DNA from: an uncultured Bacteroidales bacterium
GTDB lineage: Bacteria > Bacteroidota > Bacteroidia > Bacteroidales > Barnesiellaceae
Assembly: GCA_949298955.1 (NCBI GenBank)
Contig: CASFYQ010000006.1
Span: 47,473 to 111,472 of the forward strand
DNA: 64,000 bases
Direction of reading: 5' to 3'
Shown: positions 38,446 to 46,445 of the stretch, piece after piece
Numbering within the stretch: the first letter of the stretch is position 1
Layout: every line of letters starts with the position of its first letter
Program-made: the position numbers and the translations under genes
The notes under the pieces: model-generated
The model's input: only the letters and a program-made list of their open reading frames with translations
Told to the model about the DNA's origin: nothing
Databases searched by the model: none

Positions 38446-38876
38446 AAGATTTACATCGCGAGCCTTCCTTCCGGGCTCTCCGGCAAACCGCTTCCATCTC
38501 TTTTGAGATTCTGCATCGAAGGGGTTTCGTCCGGAGGGTAGGAGGGTCGTGTGCTTTTTTCACAGGTGCGATTGTCGGCTGTATTGCCCGGTAGCCGGTT
38601 GTCGTGGCGAGCCTTGCAATCGTGCCAAAACATCGGGCCTTACAATCGGAGAAAAAGGCAAGAAACTACATCTCAAAGGGCCGATTAGCCCCATTTTTCC
38701 CTTCTCTGCAACATTTATCTAAGTTTTTGCTACAATTTTTCAATAGCGAATGCAAAATTTCAAATAATGAAATATTAGCTGTAAAGCCCTTGACGGGATT
38801 CAATCTACATTTGTATGTCTCGAAAAAAGAGACTCCGTGCAGTCAAATATTTGTAAAACGTAAAATAAAGAGATTT
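38446..38876 (+). promoter_or_regulatory. Intergenic region with a -7 element (38806-38813)
   Basis: 431 bases without a gene. A weak GAGCC/GGCTC hairpin lies just after GH16 (about 38461-38479) without a T run. TACATTTG at 38806-38813 matches TAnnTTTG, 64 bases before the next start codon. The four genes that follow may therefore have a promoter separate from GH16. Confidence 0.5.
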
Positions 38877-39371
38877 ATGAAAAAAAGAATGATTTCGATT
38901 TTGACGGTGTTCCTTGGTTTCCTGGGTGCCGTGGCTCAGGTGCCGGGTTCGTTTCAATATCAGGCGGTGATGCGCAACGACGATGGCAGCGTAGCCGCCA
39001 ACGAACCGCTCGAGATAAAAGTGCGCATCCATCAGGATACGGCCGACGGTACGGTTGTATATGAAGAGTTGCACACGAGCTCGAGCAACGCCTCGGGCAT
39101 CGTCACGCTCAAAGTGGGCGAGGGCACCAACTCGTCGCGCAAGACTACCTTTGCCGACATCGATTGGAGCGCCGCCATCTATTTCTTCGAGATACAGGTC
39201 GACCGGGGTACCGGTTATGAGACGATGGGCACGCAACAATTATTGAGCGTTCCCTATGCCAAGTGTGCCGTGGTGGCCGATAATGTGCACATAAAATCGC
39301 CCGACGGTAGACTGTGGCGAATCAAGGTGGCTAACGACGGGTCGATTTCGGCCGAGGCCGTAACCGAATAA
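38877..39371 (+). CDS. Small secreted domain protein, homologous to N-terminus of the second GH16
   Basis: A 164-residue secreted protein with signal peptide about 1-20 (GAVAQ). The rest is one domain known from many secreted Bacteroidetes proteins, where it usually precedes other modules: FQYQAVMRNDDGSVAANEPL, a middle SGIVTLKVGEG, and a closing QQLLSVPYAKCA. The same pattern occurs in residues 25-165 of the GH16 at 39859 (IPYQTVVRDAEGNPM, NGLVTLQVGEG, QELASVPYALSA). The function is unknown; a binding or scaffolding module is likely. The long upstream in-frame reading is rejected because the signal peptide starts at 38877. Confidence 0.7.
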   Translation: MKKRMISILTVFLGFLGAVAQVPGSFQYQAVMRNDDGSVAANEPLEIKVRIHQDTADGTVVYEELHTSSSNASGIVTLKVGEGTNSSRKTTFADIDWSAAIYFFEIQVDRGTGYETMGTQQLLSVPYAKCAVVADNVHIKSPDGRLWRIKVANDGSISAEAVTE

Positions 39372-39384
39372 AGGGAGTGAGAGT

Positions 39385-39849
39385 ATGATGAGAAAAGCTA
39401 TACTATTAATGAGTGTGGTCGCAGTTTTGAGCGGCCGGGTTGTAGCCCAGTCGGTCGTGTCGAGTGCCGGTGGCGGCAATGCAACTCTTTCGTGGACCTT
39501 AGGTGAGGTATTTACCGAGTCGGTCATGCGCTCCAATGTCGTGCGTTTTTCGCAAGGATTCAACCAACCGTTTACCATATCGGCTTCGGGAATCTTGAAT
39601 GTGAAAGGCGACCGTTTCACTTTCACGGCCGGTCCCAACCCCGTAGCCGACGAGTTGTATGTGACTGTGGCAGATGCCGGCACAAGCACCTGGCAGTTGT
39701 ACGATATGCAAGGCCGTTTGCTCGATTCGGGCCGGCTGGACGATACCCGGCAGACCGTTATCGCATTTTCGGGCCGCAATGCCGGAGAGTATGTATTGAA
39801 AATCGGGAACGAGCAGGGAACCCGTTCCGTTTTGATTATTAAAAAATAA
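39385..39849 (+). CDS. Small secreted protein with type IX-like C-terminal sorting domain
   Basis: A 154-residue protein with signal peptide about 1-22 (VVAQ). A short strand-rich segment follows (VVSSAGGGNATLSWTLGEVF and SQGFNQPF), of a kind found in small Bacteroidetes secreted proteins. The last about 80 residues look like a type A sorting domain (FTAGPNPVADELYVTV, LYDMQGRLL, AGEYVLKIGNEQG and a basic C-terminus IIKK). Two adjacent ATG codons (39385, 39388) are possible starts. It is 13 bases after the preceding small gene and 9 bases ahead of the second GH16, so it belongs to the same transcript. The role is unknown. Confidence 0.65.
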   Translation: MMRKAILLMSVVAVLSGRVVAQSVVSSAGGGNATLSWTLGEVFTESVMRSNVVRFSQGFNQPFTISASGILNVKGDRFTFTAGPNPVADELYVTVADAGTSTWQLYDMQGRLLDSGRLDDTRQTVIAFSGRNAGEYVLKIGNEQGTRSVLIIKK

Positions 39850-39858
39850 GTGAGACAG

Positions 39859-41136
39859 ATGAAAAAGTTAATATGGATATTGTGGGCCGTAGTGCTCTTT
39901 TCGACCGTCGATTTGTGTGCCCAAACCGTCAAGGGGATACCTTATCAGACCGTGGTACGTGATGCTGAGGGAAATCCCATGAGCGACCAGGGAGTGACTG
40001 TGCGTTTCTATATTCAGCGCACATTGTCGTCTCGTGCCGATGCCGAGCCCTTGTTGCTGTATAGCGAAACCCACACGACGGTGAGCGATGCCAATGGCCT
40101 GGTGACTCTGCAAGTGGGCGAGGGGGAACCTCTCGAAGGTTCGTTCGACGCTGTCGACTGGTGGGGAAAGATTTCGGTTAAAATCGAGCTTGAACTGACC
40201 GGCTCGGGCGAAGCCTTGTTTACCACTACCCAGGAACTGGCGTCGGTACCTTATGCCTTGTCGGCCGAGAATGCGTTGTTAATCAAATCGGAAGATGGTA
40301 CCCAATGGAGCATCGAGTGCGACAATGATGGTACGTTGAAGACAACAAAGATACCCCAACGCTATACGAAGCTGGTATTTTCCGACGAGTTTGACGGTTC
40401 GGGCTTGCCCGACGATAGCAAGTGGGGATACGAAGAGGGCTATGTGCGCAACGGTGAAGAGCAATACTACACGGTAGCCCGTCGGGAGAATTGTTATCTG
40501 TCCGACGGCTATCTGCACATTGTCTGCCGCAACGACAGTGCCCTCATCGAAGACGCTCTCTATGAAAAGCCTTGGAGTGCCGGCGGGTCGCACGGCTATC
40601 GCGCCGATACGATTATTCCCGTAACTTCGGCCAGTGTCATCACCAAAGGGAAATTTGCCTTTACCTATGGACGGGTGGAGGTACGGGCCAAACTCCCCGT
40701 ATGCTTGGGTTCCTGGCCTGCCATCTGGATGTTTCCGCAAGACCGCAGCGACTGGCCCGCTTGTGGTGAGATAGATATTATCGAACACGTAGGTTACGAC
40801 CCGAACAACATCTATTTCACGGTTCACTCGACCGAGCTGAACAGCAATAACCAACCCAACCGCTATGCTTCCAGCGCGCCGATACAGAATCCCGAGGATT
40901 GGCATGTTTATGCCTTCGAATGGCAGCCCGACCGGCTGATGTGGTATATCGACGACGAACTGCAATTCACCGTCGTGCGGTCGCGGGTTTACTCCGACAG
41001 CAACTGGCCTTTCAACAAAGATTTCTATCTGTTGCTCAATTTTGCCTTCGGCGGTGGCTGGGGCGGTCGCGAAGGAATCGATCCGGAAGCCCTGCCGCTG
41101 GAATATGTCATCGACTATGTAAGAGTATATCAATAA
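39859..41136 (+). CDS. GH16 endo-beta-glucanase with N-terminal accessory domain
   Basis: A 425-residue secreted enzyme. Signal peptide about 1-21. The N-terminal domain (25-165) is homologous to the free-standing protein at 38877. The GH16 domain (about 170-425) has FSDEFDGSGLPDDSKWGYEE, YGRVEVRAKLPVCLGSWPAIWM and catalytic GEIDIIEHVG (E304, D306, E309). It shares long identical blocks with the first GH16 (GYVRNGE, QYYTVAR, FGGGWGG), which supports duplication inside the PUL followed by fusion or loss of the accessory domain. No lipobox is evident, unlike the first copy. A GTG at 39850 could add three residues. Confidence 0.93.
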   Translation: MKKLIWILWAVVLFSTVDLCAQTVKGIPYQTVVRDAEGNPMSDQGVTVRFYIQRTLSSRADAEPLLLYSETHTTVSDANGLVTLQVGEGEPLEGSFDAVDWWGKISVKIELELTGSGEALFTTTQELASVPYALSAENALLIKSEDGTQWSIECDNDGTLKTTKIPQRYTKLVFSDEFDGSGLPDDSKWGYEEGYVRNGEEQYYTVARRENCYLSDGYLHIVCRNDSALIEDALYEKPWSAGGSHGYRADTIIPVTSASVITKGKFAFTYGRVEVRAKLPVCLGSWPAIWMFPQDRSDWPACGEIDIIEHVGYDPNNIYFTVHSTELNSNNQPNRYASSAPIQNPEDWHVYAFEWQPDRLMWYIDDELQFTVVRSRVYSDSNWPFNKDFYLLLNFAFGGGWGGREGIDPEALPLEYVIDYVRVYQ

Positions 41137-41165
41137 AAACCGATAAATCCAATAAAGACTAAATC

Positions 41166-42791
41166 ATGAAAAAAACAACTACATGGGTTTGTATGACTTT
41201 GTTGGCTGTCTTGTGCAGCTTCCCTGCAAATGCCGATAAAGTTTATTATGTCGACCCCGACGGGAATGCTCCCGAGGGCATGACCGTCGATGCCGTGTAT
41301 ACCAAGGTGGCCGCAGCCATCAACCATGTGACGGCCGGAGAACCTGTAACCATCTATCTGAAACCGAGACACACGTTCACCGAAACCAACATGACTACCG
41401 GCACGAATCGGGTAGACCTGACTCTCATTGGCGACAGTACCACAATCAATGCCGGTGCGGCGCAGCGTATCTTGCGCACCGAGGCTGCCCGGCTCGAATT
41501 GAAGGGCATCATCTTCACCGGAGTCAAGGACTACACCAGCATGGGCGGGGTTCTTTACTTTGCCGGCAACGGTAGCGAAAGTTCCGAGTTGCTCATCGAC
41601 AGCTGTGTATTCGACGGCAATGTATTGGCGTCGGGTGCGAATGCCTATGGAGGAGCCGCTCTTGCAACCGGCACCAATGCCATGAATGTGACTGTCAGAA
41701 ACAGCATTTTCCGCAACAACCAGGCCGCCGGATATTCCGACTCCATGAATGGCGTCGCTATCTACTGCCAGGGGAAGGACGGCAGTCTTATCGTGGAAAA
41801 TTCGCTTTTCGAAAGCAATGTCATCAACTCCAACTCGGGAGCCTTGGCCATAGGTCTTGCCAATGGTTCCAACATGAAAGTACGCCTGGTCAACAACACT
41901 TTCTACAACAATACGACCAAGGGGGTGCCTGTTGGTTCGGTCCCTAATATCTTGATAAAGGGAACCGCCCATACGGCCGAGGTGGTGAACAATACCTTTT
42001 ATTTCGACTTGCGGGACGAGTCGGACGATGAAGGCGACCAAACATTAATGAAAGAAGTCTATAAAAGAACCTCGGCAGTCAATATCGGCGAGACGGGCGA
42101 CAACACCCTCTATTTTGTGAACAATGCCGTGGTAGGGTTGCGTAATGCCATTATCTCTCCCGCAGCTACGGGGCGGACCATCGCTTGTTACAACAATTAC
42201 AGTATTGTGCTGGAACCTCACAGCTATGTGACCGAACTGGCCGATGGGGAGAACAGCAACATACTCCTTACGGCTCGCGAGGCCAATGTGGGTGATCCCT
42301 TTATCGAAGACATCGACAAGCTGACGGTTTTGATGGACGAGGCCGGATTGGAGACCACGCTCGACACCGATAATTTCGTGCCCTATTTGGCCGTGACCGA
42401 AACGAGCCCGCTCGTCAATGCCGGTATAGCCGAATATCTGGTGGCCGATGCCAACATCGTCCCCGAGGTCGATGTGCTGGGTACGGCCCGAGACGACGAG
42501 GGGGTAGATATAGGAGCTTTTGAATATGTAGTCGAGGATTTGCCTACCGCCATCGCCGATGTCGCCCACGCTCCCGACCTCTCGGTTTATGTGCAGAACG
42601 GAGACCTGGTAATCGAGAACCATACCGACGGTACCTTTGAGGTGAGTCTTGTACAAATCGACGGGCGCTTGGTTGCCACCTTGTCCGTACAACACTCTGC
42701 AACCATTGCCCGGGGGACACTCCCGCGGGGTGTTTGGGTGGTAGTCGCCACCGACGGCATATCGCAAATTGTCAAAAAAGTAATCTTATAA
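41166..42791 (+). CDS. Right-handed beta-helix surface protein with sorting domain (copy 1)
   Basis: A 541-residue secreted protein. Signal peptide about 1-23 (PANA). A parallel beta-helix of repeated short strands extends from about 25 to 450 (YYVDPDGNAPEGMTVDAVY at its start; LLIDSCVFDGNV, VTVRNSIFRNNQA, LIVENSLFESNVI, VRLVNNTFYNNTT as successive coils). It ends with the cap GTARDDEGVDIGAFEY. The last about 80 residues resemble a type A sorting domain (LSVYVQNGDLVIEN, LPRGVWVV, KKVIL). I see no lyase catalytic motif. The fold is used both by polysaccharide lyases and by binding or adhesin proteins. It is tandem with a paralogue. Confidence 0.75.
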   Translation: MKKTTTWVCMTLLAVLCSFPANADKVYYVDPDGNAPEGMTVDAVYTKVAAAINHVTAGEPVTIYLKPRHTFTETNMTTGTNRVDLTLIGDSTTINAGAAQRILRTEAARLELKGIIFTGVKDYTSMGGVLYFAGNGSESSELLIDSCVFDGNVLASGANAYGGAALATGTNAMNVTVRNSIFRNNQAAGYSDSMNGVAIYCQGKDGSLIVENSLFESNVINSNSGALAIGLANGSNMKVRLVNNTFYNNTTKGVPVGSVPNILIKGTAHTAEVVNNTFYFDLRDESDDEGDQTLMKEVYKRTSAVNIGETGDNTLYFVNNAVVGLRNAIISPAATGRTIACYNNYSIVLEPHSYVTELADGENSNILLTAREANVGDPFIEDIDKLTVLMDEAGLETTLDTDNFVPYLAVTETSPLVNAGIAEYLVADANIVPEVDVLGTARDDEGVDIGAFEYVVEDLPTAIADVAHAPDLSVYVQNGDLVIENHTDGTFEVSLVQIDGRLVATLSVQHSATIARGTLPRGVWVVVATDGISQIVKKVIL

Positions 42792-42809
42792 ACTTAATAT
42801 TAATATCAT

Positions 42810-44369
42810 ATGAAAAAGAACTTCTTATTAGTAGCTCTGTTGGCAGGTTCGCTCGGAGTAAACTCTTTTGCTGCCACAGAAATTTATGTGAAAGCCAGCA
42901 CCGGTAACGACAGTTACAACGGCGCTTCGTGGAATACTGCTTTCAAGACCGTGAGCAAAGCCATTGGGAGCGTAGTCGAAAACGAAGAAACCATCATTTA
43001 TCTGGAAGCAAATACCGTGTTCGATACAGGAGGCCAGCTCGACCTGGGTAACAACAAGAAAGTGTCGATTATCGGTAACAACACCACGTTGCGTGCTGCC
43101 GAGAAACCGGGTAAGGAAGGAGGCGAAGGTGCCCGTATTCTGCGTGCCGCAGCCGGTTGCGACCTCACGGTAAAAGGCATCACTTTCCTCAACGGACGTC
43201 AAATCGAGTACAATCCGGCCGGCGGTCTCTTCTTTGCCGGGAATACGCTTGTGGTCGATAGCTGTACCTTTATCGACAACGAGTCGGGTTCGGGAGGATC
43301 GGGCGTATCGGCTCGTGGTGTAAACGTGACCGTGCGCAACTCTTATTTCGACGGTAATTATGTGAACAGTGGTTACGGTACGGGTGCCGCCATCGTACAA
43401 GCCGGTGTGCAAAATGGAGAGGCCGGTACGTTGCTGGTCGAAAACTGTACTTTCTACCGAAACGAGTTGAATGGGGTGGGTACCGCTATCTCGACCAAAG
43501 ATGCCGCAGTAGGTTATTCCAACATCGCCGAGGCGAAGATTGTCAACTGCACTTTCCTCTCCAACACGTCGGAACTTGCCAACCAGGCTGCCATCGATGT
43601 GTCGGACAACGACAAGTCGCTTATCAAGATTATCAACAACACCTTCTATGACAACGACGGTGCTTTGCGTGTGGGCGACATCTATGGCGAAGAGGGTGGT
43701 GAGGTAATCTTCATCAACAACCTCGTTTATGCCAATGCTTCGGGTATCTTCGGTGCCGAAAGCTATTCGGTAGCCGATCTGCGTTCGCCCATTATCGGTT
43801 ATAACAACATCATCGTAGGTGCCGAGCGCGGTGTCAATGAATTTATCGATGACGAATGTTTCAACGACAAGAAATCGCAATACAACAATCGGGTAGAAAC
43901 CACGGCAAATTATCCTCTTTCGATGGTTTCTCTCGCCACCTCGCTCTCGAACGATAACTATGTACCCTATTTGCCGATTACGGCCGAGAACAGCGACGCC
44001 GTCGATGCCGGTTATTCGACAGGCGTTTATGCCGACCTTATCCCCTCGACCGATATTCGCGGCTTGTTTGCTGCCGGCACGAGAGATATTGGTGCCTATG
44101 AATATGGAGCTACCGATGAGTCGGCTATTTCGTCGGTATATGCCGATGATTCCGAGTTTGTAATCGCTCGCAACGGCAATCAAATGACAGTCGTAAATAC
44201 CGCCGATCGCCATTTCACCCTCACCGTAGTCGATTTGCTCGGCCGCACGGTTTATACGGCACAGGGTGAAGGCCAACTCACGGTCGACAAGAACGAGCTG
44301 GGTACCCGTTGCGCCATCTTCGTGCTCACCGATGGGATAAGCAAAAAAGCCGAAAAAGTAATGTGGTGA
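42810..44369 (+). CDS. Right-handed beta-helix surface protein with sorting domain (copy 2)
   Basis: A 519-residue paralogue of the preceding gene, 18 bases downstream. Signal peptide about 1-21 (SFAA). Beta-helix coils include DLTVKGITFLNG, LVVDSCTFIDNES, VTVRNSYFDGNYV, LLVENCTFYRNEL, AKIVNCTFLSNTS and IKIINNTFYDND. The cap reads DIRGLFAAGTRDIGAYEYG. The C-terminal about 75 residues look like a sorting domain (NQMTVVNTADRHFTLTV, LLGRTVYTA, ISKKAEKVMW). It is the last gene of the plus arm and is followed by a strong terminator. A role on the surface in glucan binding or adhesion is an inference from context only. Confidence 0.75.
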   Translation: MKKNFLLVALLAGSLGVNSFAATEIYVKASTGNDSYNGASWNTAFKTVSKAIGSVVENEETIIYLEANTVFDTGGQLDLGNNKKVSIIGNNTTLRAAEKPGKEGGEGARILRAAAGCDLTVKGITFLNGRQIEYNPAGGLFFAGNTLVVDSCTFIDNESGSGGSGVSARGVNVTVRNSYFDGNYVNSGYGTGAAIVQAGVQNGEAGTLLVENCTFYRNELNGVGTAISTKDAAVGYSNIAEAKIVNCTFLSNTSELANQAAIDVSDNDKSLIKIINNTFYDNDGALRVGDIYGEEGGEVIFINNLVYANASGIFGAESYSVADLRSPIIGYNNIIVGAERGVNEFIDDECFNDKKSQYNNRVETTANYPLSMVSLATSLSNDNYVPYLPITAENSDAVDAGYSTGVYADLIPSTDIRGLFAAGTRDIGAYEYGATDESAISSVYADDSEFVIARNGNQMTVVNTADRHFTLTVVDLLGRTVYTAQGEGQLTVDKNELGTRCAIFVLTDGISKKAEKVMW

Positions 44370-44419
44370 TATCATGTGTTTTCTCTGTGACAGGAGATAA
44401 AAGATAGAAGATTGGTTGC

Positions 44420-44459
44420 AGCAGTCCTGCCTGAACATTCAGGCGGGGCTGCTTTTTTT
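44420..44459 (+). terminator. Terminator of the plus arm of the glucan PUL
   Basis: AGCAGTCCTGCCTGA pairs with TCAGGCGGGGCTGCT (two wobble pairs) around a 4-base loop, followed by seven T. It lies 50 bases after the second beta-helix gene. Confidence 0.93.
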
Positions 44460-44487
44460 AAGACTCTTTTGCCCCTAATCTCTGTGT

Positions 44488-44700
44488 CTTTCGCTATCTT
44501 TGCATATTGCGAAAATAGGATGCGGCTCGGCAAAAAGTTCAAACAAGTTTGGCTTTCTGCCCTCGCCTTTCGCTATCTTTGCATATTGCGAAAATAGGGT
44601 GCGGTTCGGGATAAAAAATATCTGAAACGATGTTTCGATATTTTATTCTCCGCTCGCCTTTCATTATCTTTGCAAGGTTTGCAAAATGGGTAAGCCTCGG
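44488..44700 (+). repeat. Three tandem promoter-bearing repeats upstream of the M23 gene
   Basis: A 43-base unit occurs at 44488-44530 and 44567-44609 with two mismatches, and in diverged form at 44658-44700 (about 29 of 43 identical). Each contains TATCTTTG, an exact TAnnTTTG match, at 44495, 44574 and 44665. The first two have TTTG 22-23 bases upstream (44468 and 44548). The last copy is closest to the M23 start at 44767. The whole 44460-44766 stretch otherwise holds no gene. Confidence 0.8.
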
Positions 44701-44766
44701 GACTGCGGTTCGTGGTACTCATGGTCGATTGCCCGTTTTTGCATAATGTAAAAAAGAAAGGGAAAT

Positions 44767-46425
44767 ATGCGTTTACGTAGTATATTGTGGGGAGTGGCAC
44801 TGACTCTTGTCGCTCCTGTGTGCCGGGGCGAGATGATAGCTCCATTGAAGATTCCTTTGTTGATGAGTGCCAATTTCGGCGAGTTGCGTCCCAACCATTT
44901 TCATTCGGGAATCGACCTGAAAACCCAGGGACGCACAGGACTGCCGGTCTATGCAATGGACGGCGGTTACGTGTCGCGGGTGGTCGTTTCGCCGTGGGGA
45001 TTTGGTCGGGCTGTTTATATCAACCACCCCTCGGGTTTGACGACGGTCTACGGCCATTTGAAAAGTTTCGCCCCTTTTATCGATGAGGTTGTGCGCCGGT
45101 TGCAGTATGAGCAGGAGGATTTCTCGATTGACTGCGAGTTTGCCGATGGTGAAATTCCTGTGGGTCAGGGCGATATGATTGGGTATAGCGGTAATGCCGG
45201 CTCTTCGGGTGGGCCCCATCTGCATCTCGATATTCGCGATACCGAGACGCAAGACCCCATGGACCCGCAGGAGTGGCTTTCGCAGTATATTACCGACGAT
45301 GTGGTTCCCGAGGTGCGCCGCCTGGTCGTCTATACTCATGCCGGAGAAATGGAGAATGAGGCTCGTCGACTCGAACGCAAAGCCGTTCGCAGCAGTGCCG
45401 GGGTCTATACCATTGACGATGCGGTGCCGGTGTGGGGCGATGTGTCGCTGGGTATCGAAGCCTATGACCGCATGACCGGCACGGCCAACAAATACGGTGT
45501 ACATCAGGTCGACCTCTATGTCGACGACAGTCTCTTTTTCTCTACCTCGATCGATCGCTATTCGTTCGACGAGACCCGTTACATCAACAGTTTTACCGAG
45601 GACGGGAAAATCATGCGCACCTATGTGGCTCCCGGCAACCGCCTGAAATCTATCTACAAGCAGGTCGAGAACCATGGCATACTGCACATCGGCGAGGAGC
45701 GGCCCTACCGCTGCCGGTATGTGCTCACCGATTACAACGGGAATCAGTCGGTATTGAATTTCTCGCTTATGGGGACGTTGCAACAACCTGTCGAACCGCA
45801 AAAATCGGGCATTTATTTCTCCTATGCCGTAGACAATCTCTATAAGAAAGACGATTTCAGCCTCTTCGTCCCGGCCGGTGCCTTATATGAAAATATCGAT
45901 TTCACACGCCGCAAACTCGATTCGCAACGATACTGTTCCGATACCCACATCATCGGGCCCGACGATATTCTGCTGCATCGCCCGGCCGATGTCTCGATAC
46001 GCCTCAGACGTGACGAGGCTGCCGATAAAAGTCAATATTATCTGGTGCGTATGAAAGGCAAGCGGGTCTATCCTGTGAATGGACATTATGAAAACGGGTG
46101 GTACAAGGCCAAAATTCGCAATTTCGGTTCTTATGCCGTAGCCATTGACTCGGTGTCTCCTTCCATTCAGCCGATTACCCCCGAACGATGGGGCTCGCGC
46201 GGAAGGGTGAGCTTGAAGATTGCCGATGCCGAGAGTGGTATCCGAAGCTATCGCGGCGAAATCGACGGCAAGTTCGTCTTGTTCGAACTCGACGGAAAGA
46301 CCGGTCGAATCCACTACACGCTCGAGAGTGCCCGGGTGAAGAAGGGGGGTAGTCACGACTTGAAGGTACGTGTGACCGACATGTGTGGCAATGAGCAGGT
46401 CTATACTGGCTCTTTCGTATGGTAA
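44767..46425 (+). CDS. M23 family metallopeptidase
   Basis: A 552-residue secreted peptidase. Signal peptide about 1-20. The LytM/M23 domain (about 30-165) has the zinc ligands in FHSGIDL (H46, D50) and GPHLHLDIRD (H151, H153), so it may cut peptidoglycan cross-links. The remaining 390 residues are beta-rich and unrecognised, and are much longer than in simple M23 enzymes; this large C-terminal region is seen in Bacteroidetes members. The next gene, a C69 dipeptidase, begins 20 bases downstream, so the two probably form an operon of peptide and cell-wall turnover. Confidence 0.9.
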   Translation: MRLRSILWGVALTLVAPVCRGEMIAPLKIPLLMSANFGELRPNHFHSGIDLKTQGRTGLPVYAMDGGYVSRVVVSPWGFGRAVYINHPSGLTTVYGHLKSFAPFIDEVVRRLQYEQEDFSIDCEFADGEIPVGQGDMIGYSGNAGSSGGPHLHLDIRDTETQDPMDPQEWLSQYITDDVVPEVRRLVVYTHAGEMENEARRLERKAVRSSAGVYTIDDAVPVWGDVSLGIEAYDRMTGTANKYGVHQVDLYVDDSLFFSTSIDRYSFDETRYINSFTEDGKIMRTYVAPGNRLKSIYKQVENHGILHIGEERPYRCRYVLTDYNGNQSVLNFSLMGTLQQPVEPQKSGIYFSYAVDNLYKKDDFSLFVPAGALYENIDFTRRKLDSQRYCSDTHIIGPDDILLHRPADVSIRLRRDEAADKSQYYLVRMKGKRVYPVNGHYENGWYKAKIRNFGSYAVAIDSVSPSIQPITPERWGSRGRVSLKIADAESGIRSYRGEIDGKFVLFELDGKTGRIHYTLESARVKKGGSHDLKVRVTDMCGNEQVYTGSFVW

Positions 46426-46445
46426 ACAAAATAATAGATAACAAC

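Noticed and set aside
44488..44700. CRISPR array suggested by three repeats
   Set aside because: Only three copies, the third diverged, with promoter elements in each and no cas genes; spacing is unequal.
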